NCBI RefSeq assembly: GCF_003595175.1
Contig: NZ_CP032419.1
Coordinates: 620,001 to 684,000 of the forward strand
Length of the DNA stretch: 64,000 bases
Reading direction: 5' to 3'
Origin: Pseudomonas cavernae
GTDB taxonomy: Bacteria > Pseudomonadota > Gammaproteobacteria > Pseudomonadales > Pseudomonadaceae
Made by a program: the position numbers and the translations under genes. Below the pieces are notes generated by a model. The model was not told the origin of the DNA. It saw nothing but the letters and a program-made list of their open reading frames with translations, and ran no database searches. This document shows, piece by piece, positions 50,141 through 58,523 of the stretch. Position 1 is the stretch's first letter; every line of letters begins with the position of its first letter.

Positions 50141-50176
50141 AATAAAAAACGCCGGGCATGCCCGGCGTTTTTTATT
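50141..50176. terminator. Perfect palindromic bidirectional terminator
   Basis: All 36 bases form one perfect palindrome: AATAAAAAACGCCGGGCA and its exact reverse complement. It serves the convergent PAP2 gene and ispA. Confidence 0.92.
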
Positions 50177-50187
50177 GCGGCTGACGA

Positions 50188-51075
50188 CTAGCTGCGCCGT
50201 TCGACTATATAGCGCGCCAGCTCGCGCAGCGGCTCGGCGCGCTCGTCGAACGGGCGCAGGGCGTGCAAGGCCTGGTCGCGTAGTTCGAGGGCGTAGGCCT
50301 TGGCGACATCGAGGCCGAGCAGCGCCGGGTAGGTCGGCTTGTCGTGCGCTTGGTCCTTGCCCTGGGTCTTGCCCAGGGTGACGGTGTCGCTTTCCACGTC
50401 GAGGATGTCGTCCTGCACCTGGAACGCCAGGCCGATGGCCTGCGCGTAGGCGTGCAGGGCCTTGAGGCTGCGCTCGTCGGCGCGGCCGCTGGCCAGGGCG
50501 CCGAGGCGCACGCTGGCTTCGATCAGCGCGCCGGTCTTGTGCCGGTGCATGACCTCCAGGGCTTGTTGATCGAGCCGGTGGCCGACCGAGCCGAGGTCGA
50601 TGGCCTGGCCGCCGACCATGCCGGCCGGGCCGGCGGCGCGACTGAGGGCGACCAGCATGGCCAGGCGGATATCGGCTTCGTGCGGGTTCAGCCGGCGGTC
50701 GGCGAGCACCTCGAAGGCCAGGCTCTGCAGACCATCGCCGGCGAGGATCGCGCAGGCCTCGTCGAAGGCCTTGTGGGTGGTCGGCTGGCCGCGGCGCAGG
50801 TCGTCGTCATCCATGGCCGGCAGGTCGTCGTGCACCAGTGAATAGGCGTGGATCAGTTCCACCGCACAGGCGGCGCCATCGGCCTGCTCATCATGGCCGC
50901 CAAGCGCCTCGCAGGCGGCATAGACCAGCAGCGGACGGATGCGTTTGCCGCCATTCATCACGCTGTAGCGCATGGCCTGGTAGAGGCGGTCGAGCTCATG
51001 GCGCGGCGCTTGGAACAGCTGGTCGAGCGCCGCATCGACGCGCTGCTGGCAGCGTTTCTGGTAGCTCGCGGTCAT
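50188..51075 (-). CDS. ispA: Farnesyl/geranyl diphosphate synthase
   Basis: A 295-residue trans-prenyltransferase from the ATG at 51075, which overlaps the xseB stop. The first aspartate-rich motif is [12 protein letters not shown], the second [17 protein letters not shown] binds isopentenyl diphosphate. It makes FPP for undecaprenyl phosphate and quinones. dxs normally follows it but has been moved away. Confidence 0.95.
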   Translation of the reverse strand: MTASYQKRCQQRVDAALDQLFQAPRHELDRLYQAMRYSVMNGGKRIRPLLVYAACEALGGHDEQADGAACAVELIHAYSLVHDDLPAMDDDDLRRGQPTTHKAFDEACAILAGDGLQSLAFEVLADRRLNPHEADIRLAMLVALSRAAGPAGMVGGQAIDLGSVGHRLDQQALEVMHRHKTGALIEASVRLGALASGRADERSLKALHAYAQAIGLAFQVQDDILDVESDTVTLGKTQGKDQAHDKPTYPALLGLDVAKAYALELRDQALHALRPFDERAEPLRELARYIVERRS

Positions 51076-51314
51076 GCCTGGTCGTCCGCCTCGAAGGGCG
51101 CCTCGGCCAGTTCGCCATCGCGTTCGAGGAGGATCTGCACCTTCTGCTCGGCCTGCGCCAGCGCGCCCTGGCACTCACGGGTCAGGCGGATGCCCTGCTC
51201 GAAGGCGGTCAGTGAGTCTTCCAGCGACAGTTCGCCGCTTTCCAGGCGTTCGACCAGGGTTTGCAGTTCGGTGAGCGACTGCTCGAAATCGGGGGTGGTT
51301 TTCTTGCGGGCCAT
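51072..51314 (-). CDS. xseB: Exodeoxyribonuclease VII small subunit
   Basis: An 80-residue helical protein from the ATG at 51314. [20 protein letters not shown] followed by L-S-L-E-D-S-L is the XseB signature. It forms ExoVII with XseA. The ATGA overlap with ispA shows that they share a transcript. Confidence 0.93.
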   Translation of the reverse strand: MARKKTTPDFEQSLTELQTLVERLESGELSLEDSLTAFEQGIRLTRECQGALAQAEQKVQILLERDGELAEAPFEADDQA

Positions 51315-51387
51315 GGCGGCTATCTCGGCGGGACTCAGCGTGCGCGACACTAGCAGAGCCGCGCCCGGCGGGGCAAATCGCGGGCAA

Positions 51388-51417
51388 TAAAAAAGCCGGC
51401 TTGTGGTCGGCATTTTT
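51388..51417. terminator. Terminator upstream of xseB
   Basis: GCCGGC (51395-51400) pairs with GTCGGC (51406-51411), flanked by A6 and T5 runs. On the minus strand it lies just after the open frame ending at 51437, so it probably served a gene now lost. Confidence 0.65.
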
Positions 51418-51436
51418 AGATAATTAAGATATTGGT

Positions 51437-51712
51437 TTATAACTGTATTTTATTTTTCTCATTGTTTGTCCCCCCATTTGTCCCCCCATGTTGATTCTGC
51501 GTGACATTATCCCATCTCACTGTTCGAACCCATTCGAGCCCCGAAAGTGTACAGAGCGTTCGAGCTGTCGGATGGAATCCGTCTTCGCCTCCTGCCTGGA
51601 TAAGTCGAGCGCGTTCTTCCAAAACGGTAGCGACGAGCTGTTCACGACTGGTTGAGCTGTTAAAGCTTGGGCGCTGGTTACGAGTGACCGACTCCAGCCT
51701 CGCATTTTGGCG
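51437..51712 (-). pseudogene. Possible 3' remnant of a minus-strand gene
   Basis: The 770 bases between xseB and the rfaH-like gene hold no intact gene I recognise. On the minus strand one frame is open for 92 codons to a stop at 51437, directly before a terminator. It includes T-S-R-E-Q-L-V-A-T-V-L-E-E-R-A-R-L and ends in tandem H-G-G-T-N-G-G-T-N, encoded by a 12-base direct repeat (51465-51488). The end is AT-rich, unlike its surroundings. It could be the tail of an integrase-type gene at an island edge. This is a weak inference. Confidence 0.3.
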
Positions 51713-52085
51713 TCAGGCGAGCAAAGCGCTTGAGGACACTGCTCCATAAGCCGAAGCTGCTGGGGGAGTATTCGCCATTGGGCTGCACTACGAAGCGCCC
51801 TCAGCGTTGCCGCGACAAGCCGGCGACAGCTCGCTACCATTCATCAATGGAACCCTCTTCGTGGCGCTCAGCAGGCTCTGTATACGTGCCCAATCGTTAT
51901 CGCTCAGTTGGCTTCTGTCGGTCATGGCAAAAGCAAAATTCTGGTGGCGGGCTTAGGTCAACAGAGTCGAGGGAAACTCGCTCGCAGCAAGAGAGGCGCA
52001 CAGCCTTCTACGCCCCCAAGGGCTAGGAGACAGGGACGCGCGAAGCACTCGCCAGATCGCGACGTAAGCAAGGAAGTCCACGCGA

Positions 52086-52592
52086 ATGAACTCCAGCAAG
52101 GAAAATACAGGCAAAGCCTGGTATCTAGTCCAGTGCAAGGCACGCCAGGACGAGCGCGCAGAAGAAAATCTGCTGCGCCAGGGGTACGTCTGCTATCGCC
52201 CCAAGCTCAAGCGCGAACGCCTGTTGCGCAGACATAGGCAAATGGTCGAGGAGTCCCTTTTTCCGGGTTACCTGTTCGTCCAGCTCAGCCAGCAGGATGG
52301 CTGGGGGCCGCTGCGCTCCACCCGTGGCGTGACCCGCATCGTCAGCTTCGGCAGTCAGCCGGTGGCCGTCGACGATTACCTGATTGAGCAGCTCCAGCAG
52401 CACGAGCATGAACCCTATACGCAAGAGCTTCTTACCGCAGGTGAAAAGGTCCGCATCAATGAAGGGCCTTTCGCCGAGTTGGAGGGGATATTTCTGGCAA
52501 TGGATGGAAATAAGCGTGTGGTGCTCCTGCTGAATTTCCTGCAACGCGAGCAAAAAATCCTCATGCCAGTGACTGGCATCAGCAAAATCTGA
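52086..52592 (+). CDS. rfaH: RfaH-type transcription antiterminator (NusG paralogue)
   Basis: A 168-residue protein with a NusG-N domain (W-Y-L-V-Q-C-K-A-R-Q-D, L-F-P-G-Y-L-F-V, S-T-R-G-V-T-R-I-V-S-F-G) and a short KOW-type C-terminal domain with V-R-I-N-E-G-P-F-A-E-L-E-G-I-F. This matches E. coli RfaH in length and landmarks rather than NusG. RfaH binds the ops sequence in paused elongation complexes and suppresses termination in long polysaccharide operons. An ops element lies 341 bases downstream, making a self-contained regulator-target pair. Confidence 0.9.
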   Translation: MNSSKENTGKAWYLVQCKARQDERAEENLLRQGYVCYRPKLKRERLLRRHRQMVEESLFPGYLFVQLSQQDGWGPLRSTRGVTRIVSFGSQPVAVDDYLIEQLQQHEHEPYTQELLTAGEKVRINEGPFAELEGIFLAMDGNKRVVLLLNFLQREQKILMPVTGISKI

Positions 52593-52900
52593 AGGAGGCG
52601 CCGCCTCCGTGCCGACAATGCTCCAATCATCGGGGCGGGGTTCGACTCGCTAGAGTGAATCTGTATACTCGCTCGCAGAATGAACAGGGGGGCGCGACTC
52701 AAGTCCAGAGCGCGTCATCCAAACCCACAAAAAAAGCAGAAAAATCAATAGGGTGAGAGCAAGGAGGCATCCGGCCAGCGCAACATAGCACCCAAAGGGC
52801 TGGATACAAGCCTGGGGCATTAGCATTTCATCATTAGCTCAATTTGCCTTCTTCACAGCGTGCTGCGCGGTTAAGTTTTGCCTGTAAAAACAATTAGTAC

Positions 52901-52944
52901 CATCGTGCTCGGGAAGCTACGGAAAATCCTGGGGCGGTAGCGTG
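52901..52944 (+). promoter_or_regulatory. JUMPstart element with ops site
   Basis: CATCGTGCTCGGGAAGCTAC is followed by GGAAAATCCTGG and ends GGCGGTAGCGTG (52933-52944), matching the E. coli ops core GGCGGTAGnnTG exactly. The upstream part fits the longer JUMPstart consensus seen before polysaccharide operons. Confidence 0.88.
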
Positions 52945-53040
52945 TCAGGACCCAGGCTTTTACCCTGACGGGCAAAGTTGTAGCAGGACATGCGCCGATG
53001 AGTCAGCCAGGCGAAACTGTTGATAGCAGTCGGGTTGCCC
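52944..53040 (+). ncRNA. Structured leader RNA candidate
   Basis: Directly after ops, GTCAGG (52944-52949) can pair with CCTGAC (52964-52969). GGGCAA (52970-52975) can pair with TTGCCC (53035-53040), enclosing hairpins CGCC/GGCG (52993-52996 with 53010-53013) and ACTG/CAGT (53016-53019 with 53027-53030). The pairing is read by eye. No known riboswitch class was matched. The rest of the 775-base gap to 53368 shows no recognisable gene. Confidence 0.4.
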
Positions 53041-53367
53041 AGGAGTCCGCAGGGTGATTTATCGACGAGTAACTGTTAAGGGACTAACAGCATGTCAGTT
53101 TTCATAGCCTCCCCCATGGTTCCGGGCATGGAGCCAGTTCTTGTGGATTTGCACTGGCTTTGCCGTGCGACAGAGTTCGCTGCGCCGGTGCGCAAGCAAT
53201 CAGGCTGCGCAATGCCATGTGCGCGGAATCTGGGAGAGGTGGGGCCGCGGGCTGGATGCAAGCATTTGCAAGACACGAATAACAACCTTTGCAATAACCA
53301 AAACTGCCCACTGCTCACCGCAGAAAAGGGACAGGATTCCATGCAACATCTAACGAGGACGTTTGAT

Positions 53368-53934
53368 ATGCGTAAAGCCCTTTCCAGCCTCACTCTGGCG
53401 GTGGCATTGGCCTCCGGCCAGGCCTTCGCTGACCAAGCCACCCTGGCAGCCCTGCAGACGGCAGGTGTAGCTCTGACCGAAGCCCAGACCCAAGCTGTAG
53501 CCGCCGCGGAAGGTGATGCTCTGGCTGAAGCAATCGCCGGCATCGTTGCCGCCAACCCTGAGGCTGCTGCCAGCATCGTTGCCGCTGCCGTGGCCGCGGC
53601 GCCGGCTCAGGCCGCTGCCATCACCGCGGCTGCCGTAAGCGCGGCGCCGGCTCAAGCCGCCGCTATCACCGCTGCTGCGGTAAGCGCGGCTCCGGCTCAG
53701 GCTGCCGCCATCACTTCGGCTGCAGTAAGCGCAGCTCCGGCTCAGGCCGCAGCCATCACCGACGCGGCGGTAAGTGCAGCCCCGGCTCAGGCCGGCGCGA
53801 TCAACGCCGCAGCGAACAATGCTGTCGGCAACACCGCAGTTGCCTCGGCTGCTACCAGCTCCGGCAACACCACCGCCTCCTCCAGCGTGCCAAGCAGCAG
53901 CGGTGGCGGCGGCGGTTCTGCCAGCCCGAACTAA
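53368..53934 (+). CDS. Secreted alanine-rich tandem-repeat protein, first gene of the EPS operon
   Basis: A 188-residue protein from the ATG at 53368 (GAGGA 8 bases upstream). The frame extends back to an ATG at 53092, but only the internal start gives a clean signal peptide (K-A-L-S-S-L-T-L-A-V-A-L-A-S-G-Q-A-F-A). The mature protein has five 15-residue repeats, residues 77-151, of consensus A-A-P-A-Q-A-A-A-I-T-A-A-A-V-S, then a Ser/Gly-rich tail with G-G-G-G-G. No family recognised. The repeats should form an amphipathic helix or solenoid. Its position suggests a matrix or export-associated protein made in large amounts, because a hairpin terminator follows directly. Confidence 0.75.
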   Translation: MRKALSSLTLAVALASGQAFADQATLAALQTAGVALTEAQTQAVAAAEGDALAEAIAGIVAANPEAAASIVAAAVAAAPAQAAAITAAAVSAAPAQAAAITAAAVSAAPAQAAAITSAAVSAAPAQAAAITDAAVSAAPAQAGAINAAANNAVGNTAVASAATSSGNTTASSSVPSSSGGGGGSASPN

Positions 53935-53961
53935 TCGGCTGAGCTTCAGCTGAATCAACAC

Positions 53962-53993
53962 CGATGCTGGCGTCCATGTGCCAGCATCGTTTT
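53962..53993 (+). terminator. Intra-operon terminator/attenuator
   Basis: A perfect 10-bp stem, CGATGCTGGC / GCCAGCATCG, with an 8-base loop followed by TTTTGCCTTTT, lies between the repeat protein gene and the beta-barrel gene. It should end most transcripts unless antiterminated. Confidence 0.8.
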
Positions 53994-54039
53994 GCCTTTT
54001 CCACCGGCAAAATCACAGGTAAGGAACGCTAGGTTCTCT

Positions 54040-55203
54040 ATGAGTATGAAATTCACCGCAAGTTCACTGGCTGCCGCCGTTTCGGCTGCGCTTTGTGCCA
54101 ATGCCTGGGCCATCGAGCCGCAAAGCGTCAAGCTGTCCGACGGCCTGACCTTCACGCCCACCCTGGAAGTGAGTGAGCGTTACGACGACAACTTCCGAGC
54201 TGTCGAAGATGGCGAGGAATCCTCCTGGATTACCGGCATCACCCCGACCTTCGTACTCGGTGCCCTGGGCCGCAAGAGTGAGTACGCGCTGAGCTACTCG
54301 GCCGCCAGTGACATTTTTCACTCGAGCCATGACGACGACAACACGGACCACCATCTGAACGCAGATGCCGGGTTTGAATTCGATGCGCGCAACCGGCTGA
54401 AGCTGAACGCCGGCTACGACAAGGTTGAAGAGACCGCCTCGCTAGACCAGAACGTCGAAAACGACAAATACACCACCAGCAACCTGGGCGGTGTGTACAC
54501 CTATGGCGCCGAGAGCTCCCGCGCGCAGGTCGATTTCGGCGCCAACTACGAGGAGCTGCGTTACCAGAACAGCGACCACCTCAATGCCGACAAAGAGCGC
54601 GACACCACCGCCCTCAGCAGCACCTTCTACTACCGAGTGGCGCCCAAGACCCGCGCCTTGGTCGAAGCCCGCCACACCGAGTACGACTACGTCTCCAACG
54701 ACCGTCTCAACAGCAACAACATCGCTCTGCTCGGCGGTCTGACCTGGGACGCAACTGCCAAGACCAGCGGTACCGTCAAGATCGGTGGCGAGAAGAAGCG
54801 TTTCGATGACTCCAGCATCGACGACAAGAGCGGTTCGCTGTGGGAAGTGGGCGCCAGCTGGAAGCCGCGCACTTACTCCACCTTCAACCTGAAGACGCGC
54901 CGTGCGCTCGACGAAGGTGACAATGGTGCCTCCTCCATCCAGTCCCAGAGCTCCACCCTGAGCTGGGAGCACGAGTGGCTCGAGCGCCTGACTTCCGACG
55001 TCAGCTACACCTACTCTGACCAGGAGTACCAGGACATCGATCGCGACGACAAGATCGACACCTTCGGCCTCGGTCTGACCTATGAAATGCGCCGCTGGCT
55101 GGATGTGGGTGTCGGTTACAAGTATTCCGAAAACGACTCCAGCGCACCTAACGAAAGCTACCAACGCAACATCTACTCGCTCAGCTTCACCGCCAGCCTG
55201 TAA
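54040..55203 (+). CDS. Outer-membrane beta-barrel of EPS export (BBP2/VpsM-like)
   Basis: A 387-residue secreted protein. The start is ATG 54040 with a signal peptide ending A-N-A-W-A. Alternating beta-strands with many D/Y/N turns follow (V-S-E-R-Y-D-D-N-F-R) and the C-terminus is S-L-S-F-T-A-S-L. This is the 'putative beta-barrel porin 2' type found in polysaccharide clusters, as VpsM in Vibrio cholerae. It probably forms the outer-membrane pore or an accessory to it. Confidence 0.82.
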   Translation: MSMKFTASSLAAAVSAALCANAWAIEPQSVKLSDGLTFTPTLEVSERYDDNFRAVEDGEESSWITGITPTFVLGALGRKSEYALSYSAASDIFHSSHDDDNTDHHLNADAGFEFDARNRLKLNAGYDKVEETASLDQNVENDKYTTSNLGGVYTYGAESSRAQVDFGANYEELRYQNSDHLNADKERDTTALSSTFYYRVAPKTRALVEARHTEYDYVSNDRLNSNNIALLGGLTWDATAKTSGTVKIGGEKKRFDDSSIDDKSGSLWEVGASWKPRTYSTFNLKTRRALDEGDNGASSIQSQSSTLSWEHEWLERLTSDVSYTYSDQEYQDIDRDDKIDTFGLGLTYEMRRWLDVGVGYKYSENDSSAPNESYQRNIYSLSFTASL

Positions 55204-55223
55204 CCTTGCGCCCGTAAAAAAAT

Positions 55224-55247
55224 AGGGGGGCTCTTCGCCCCTCTTTG
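55224..55247 (+). terminator. Second weak intra-operon hairpin
   Basis: AGGGG and CCCCT enclose a 10-base loop region, followed by CTTTGTT, 21 bases after the barrel gene stop. Partial terminator or processing hairpin. Confidence 0.4.
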
Positions 55248-55280
55248 TTCCCCCGAGATATTTGAGAGCAACCGAGCCAT

Positions 55281-55820
55281 ATGGTCATTCGCATTTTTTT
55301 CAGCCTGATCCTTGGCATGCTGCTGATCAACAGCAGCGTCGTGCAGGCGGAGGGCAACTCCCAGTACAAACTGGCTTCGGGTGATGTCATCCGCATCAAT
55401 GTCTTCGGTGAACAGGATCTCAGCTTCGAAGAGCTGCGCCTGACCGATGCCGGCACCTTCTCCTACCCCTTCATTGGTGAAGTCCAGGCCAAAGGTAAGA
55501 CCGCTGCCGAGATCGAACAGATGATCATCGACAAGCTCAAGGGCGATTACCTGGTCGACCCGCGCGTATCGGTCAGCGTCCTGCAATACCGCGAATTCTT
55601 CATCAGCGGCGAGGTGAAAGAGCCCGGCGGCTATCCCTTCCAGCCCGGCCTGACCCTGCGGCGTGCCGTTGCTCTGGCTGGCGGCCTGACCGAGCGCGCA
55701 TCGGAGGGCCGGATCACCATCATCCGCGACCACGATGCCAGCCGCACCCCGGAGGCAGCCTCCCTCGACACCCAGGTCATGCCCGGCGATACCATCACGA
55801 TTGACCAGGGTTTTTTCTAA
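55281..55820 (+). CDS. Polysaccharide export protein (Wza family, short VpsN-like form)
   Basis: A 179-residue periplasmic protein with a signal peptide (cleaved near V-V-Q-A). It has the Poly_export domain Y-K-L-A-S-G-D-V-I-R-I-N-V-F-G-E and a SLBB domain (F-I-S-G-E-V-K-E-P-G-G-Y-P-F). It lacks the lipobox cysteine and the C-terminal helix of Wza, as do short forms that cooperate with a separate outer-membrane barrel. The preceding gene is a candidate partner. Confidence 0.88.
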   Translation: MVIRIFFSLILGMLLINSSVVQAEGNSQYKLASGDVIRINVFGEQDLSFEELRLTDAGTFSYPFIGEVQAKGKTAAEIEQMIIDKLKGDYLVDPRVSVSVLQYREFFISGEVKEPGGYPFQPGLTLRRAVALAGGLTERASEGRITIIRDHDASRTPEAASLDTQVMPGDTITIDQGFF

Positions 55821-55922
55821 GCATCGAGCCGTCCTCCCGGCGAGCCTGGGCACAGGCCGCAGCGCGCGGCCTGCCCTCACCGGTGCCTGAGCGCCTTCAA
55901 CTTTTTCAGAGTTTCCCCAAGC

Positions 55923-58163
55923 ATGGAAAGTAATACCCATATCCTCGAGCGCAACCTGATCGCCCAGCGCCAGGAGGAGGATGACGACGAGATCGACCTG
56001 CTCAAGCTGTGGCAAACCATTTGGCACCGCAAGTGGAGCATCCTCACCCTGGTGCTGGTGGTCAGCATGGTCGCGATTCTCGCGGTTTTCGCCATCACGC
56101 CCATCTACCGCGCCGCCGCCACCCTGATGATCGAGGAGAAAGCCGCCAAGGTGGTGTCCATCGAACAGGTCTACGGCCTAGAAGGGACGGGCAGCGAATA
56201 CCTGCAAACCCAGTTCGAACTGCTCAAGTCGCGCTCCCTCGCCGAGCGCGTGGTACGTCAGTTGAACCTGACCACCCACCCCGAGTTCGACCCGCGCCAG
56301 CAGCCCGAACCGCTGATCGACATCAGGGGCCTGTTGGCCAATTTCGACTTCAACAAGGTCGTGCCGGCAACCCTGCCCGGTGACCTGGAGGAGGGGATCG
56401 ACCCCACCGAAGCGGAAATCTTCGATACCGTCACCAAGGACTTGATGGAACGCATCAGCATCGAGCCGCAAGGCAAGAGCCAACTGGTCAAGGTGCAGGT
56501 GGACATGGCCGATGCGCGCATGGCCGCGCTCGCCGCCAATGCCCTGGCCAATGGCTTCATCGAAAGCCAGCTGGAAGCGACCATGGACATGTCCATGACC
56601 GCCACCAACTGGATGAATAGCCGTCTAGGTGAGCTGCGCACCAAGTTGAAAGATGCAGAAGACCGCCTGCAGGCCTTCCGCGAAGCGGAAAACCTGGTGG
56701 ATGTGGACGGCGTGGCCACCATCAGCGCCGCCGAGCTGACCCTCACCGGTGAGCGCATGATCGATGCGCGCCGCCAGCGCGCCGAAGCCGAAAGCCAGTA
56801 CCGCCAGGTCCAGGCCATGCGCGGCGGTGGCTGGGAGCGCCTGGCCAGCATTCCGGCCGTACTGGGGCATCCGCTGATCCAGCAGTTCAAGGCGGAAGAA
56901 GCCAAGGCCAGGGCCAAGGTCGACGAGCTGTCGCGCCGCTATGGTGCGCGTCACCCGGCCATGGATGCCGCCCGCTCCGATCTGAGCGCCGGCTCCGCCA
57001 GCCTGCGCGGTCAGGTCGAGCAGGTGGTTGCCGGTATCGAGCGCAACTATCAGCTGGCCGCCGCCAACGAAAATTCCCTGCAGGCCTCATTCAACACCAA
57101 CAAGTCGCAGATCCAGGACATCTCGCGCAAGGAGTTCAAACTGCGTGAACTGCAGCGTGAAGTGGAAGGCAACCGCGCGCTCTACGACACCTTCATGACC
57201 CGACTGAAGGAAACCGCCGCCACCTCCGACCTGGACAGCGCCAATGCCCGGGTTGTGGATCAGGCCGTGGTTCCGTCTGAGCCCATCAAACCGAAGAAGT
57301 CGCTGATCGTCGCGATCGCCGCCCTGCTGGCCGGCTTCATCGGTGTGGGCCTGACCCTGCTGCTGGACGCGCTGAACAACACCTTCAAGAGCACCGAACA
57401 GGTGGAAAGCCGCCTGAACATTCCGGTGCTTGGCATCCTGCCGTTGATGAAAAACTTGGAACGCAGCGACCTTGCGCGGATGTTCACGATCGACAAGGAC
57501 AAGAGCTTCTCCGAGTCGATCCGCACCATTCGTACAGGCGTTGTGCTTTCGGGCATCGATCACCCGCACAAGGTCATGGTCATCACCTCCTCCATCCCAG
57601 GCGAAGGCAAGAGTACCGTCTCGGTCAACCTGGCCTTCGCCCTCGGCCAGATGGAAAGGGTATTGCTGATCGACGCGGACCTGCGTCGCCCGACGCTGGC
57701 CAAAAGCTTCGAGTTCCCGGTTGGTACTCCTGGTCTGGCCAACTTGATCGCCGGCACCGCCACGCTGGAGGAATGCATCAAGCATGTCGACGGCATTGAC
57801 ATGATCAGCGCCGGCACCGTGCCGCCAAACCCGCTGGAACTGCTATCGTCGCCACGCTTCGCCAAGGCCATCGAAGTGCTCAAGAGCAAATACCAGCGCG
57901 TCATCATCGACTCGCCACCGACCCAAGCGGTGAGCGACGCGGTGGTTCTGTCGACCTTTGCCAACTCGCTGATCTACGTGATCAAGTCCGACTCCACGCA
58001 CATCCCGTTGGTGGAGAAGGGCGTCGGCCAGTTGCTGCAGAACAATGCCCCAATCAACGGCATCGTGCTCAACCAGGTCGATATCAAGAAGGCCAAGAAG
58101 TACGGCTACAGCTACGGCGGTTACTACGACTACTACGGCTACAGCAACGCCAAGCAAGCCTAA
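55923..58163 (+). CDS. Polysaccharide co-polymerase/tyrosine autokinase (Wzc family)
   Basis: A 746-residue inner-membrane protein. A Wzz domain with helix 1 (about 38-60) and a long coiled-coil periplasmic region comes first, helix 2 is near 460-484, then a cytoplasmic BY-kinase domain. Walker A is I-P-G-E-G-K-S-T (558-565), Walker A' L-L-I-D-A-D-L-R-R-P (Asp584, Asp586), Walker B V-I-I-D-S-P-P (Asp663). The C-terminal tail holds eight tyrosines between 727 and 740, the autophosphorylation cluster. It controls chain length and export with the Wza-like protein and the phosphatase encoded next. Confidence 0.93.
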   Translation: MESNTHILERNLIAQRQEEDDDEIDLLKLWQTIWHRKWSILTLVLVVSMVAILAVFAITPIYRAAATLMIEEKAAKVVSIEQVYGLEGTGSEYLQTQFELLKSRSLAERVVRQLNLTTHPEFDPRQQPEPLIDIRGLLANFDFNKVVPATLPGDLEEGIDPTEAEIFDTVTKDLMERISIEPQGKSQLVKVQVDMADARMAALAANALANGFIESQLEATMDMSMTATNWMNSRLGELRTKLKDAEDRLQAFREAENLVDVDGVATISAAELTLTGERMIDARRQRAEAESQYRQVQAMRGGGWERLASIPAVLGHPLIQQFKAEEAKARAKVDELSRRYGARHPAMDAARSDLSAGSASLRGQVEQVVAGIERNYQLAAANENSLQASFNTNKSQIQDISRKEFKLRELQREVEGNRALYDTFMTRLKETAATSDLDSANARVVDQAVVPSEPIKPKKSLIVAIAALLAGFIGVGLTLLLDALNNTFKSTEQVESRLNIPVLGILPLMKNLERSDLARMFTIDKDKSFSESIRTIRTGVVLSGIDHPHKVMVITSSIPGEGKSTVSVNLAFALGQMERVLLIDADLRRPTLAKSFEFPVGTPGLANLIAGTATLEECIKHVDGIDMISAGTVPPNPLELLSSPRFAKAIEVLKSKYQRVIIDSPPTQAVSDAVVLSTFANSLIYVIKSDSTHIPLVEKGVGQLLQNNAPINGIVLNQVDIKKAKKYGYSYGGYYDYYGYSNAKQA

Positions 58164-58194
58164 TTGCTTGATGCCTGCGCCAGGTGAGTTACGG

Positions 58195-58448
58195 CGTGTA
58201 GGCTGGGTAGAGCGGAGCGAAACCCAGCAAGACTGGCCGTCGCTGGGTTTCGGCAAAAAAACGCCTCTACCCAGCCTACCTCGGCCTGCACGTTGGGCTA
58301 CGTAGGATCGCAGGGTGGAATCCCCGAAGGGGCTTCCACCGCTCGCCGCGCAGGGGCCGAGCCCAACACGCAGGCCAGCCTGAACACATTGCCCGCATGG
58401 GCACGCAACGGTGGCTTACGCCGCTGCGCGGCTAATCCACCCTACGGG
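58195..58448. repeat. GTAGG-type repeats in the EPS operon
   Basis: The 360 bases between the kinase and phosphatase genes hold two units: GTAGGCTGGGTAGAGCGGAGC ... CTACCCAGCCTAC (about 58199-58281) and a GGGTGGAATCCCCGAAGGGG ... CTAATCCACCCTAC unit (about 58310-58446). No gene is seen here. Confidence 0.65.
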
Positions 58449-58523
58449 TACGACAAGCAACCCGCACCACCCTGTAGAAACGCCGCCCCGGAGCGAGACA
58501 AACATAGGTTTTCAGCACTGACT

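Noticed and set aside
52630..52655. T-arm-like GGGGTTCGACTCGC suggesting a tRNA fragment or attachment site
   Set aside because: No acceptor, D or anticodon arm could be placed around it.
52990..53032. Hammerhead-ribozyme-like core (CGATGAG ... CGAAAC ... GTC)
   Set aside because: The core has C where the invariant U of CUGA is needed, and the strands that should form stem I do not pair.
52964..53040. Resemblance to a c-di-GMP (GEMM) riboswitch, with GGGCAAAG, GATAGC and GGGTTGCC
   Set aside because: The blocks are not in the class order, and there is no P2 GAAA tetraloop with its receptor. It is kept only as an unclassified structure candidate.
53092..53367. N-terminal extension of the Ala-rich protein from an ATG at 53092, with AGGGA in the loop of a small hairpin
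   Set aside because: It would bury the signal peptide 92 residues inside the protein. The internal ATG at 53368 has a good ribosome-binding site and starts exactly at the signal peptide.
53596..53820. Five regular 45-base repeats reminiscent of a repeat array
   Set aside because: They are contiguous, multiples of three, and encode a 15-residue protein repeat. There are no spacers, so it is not CRISPR.
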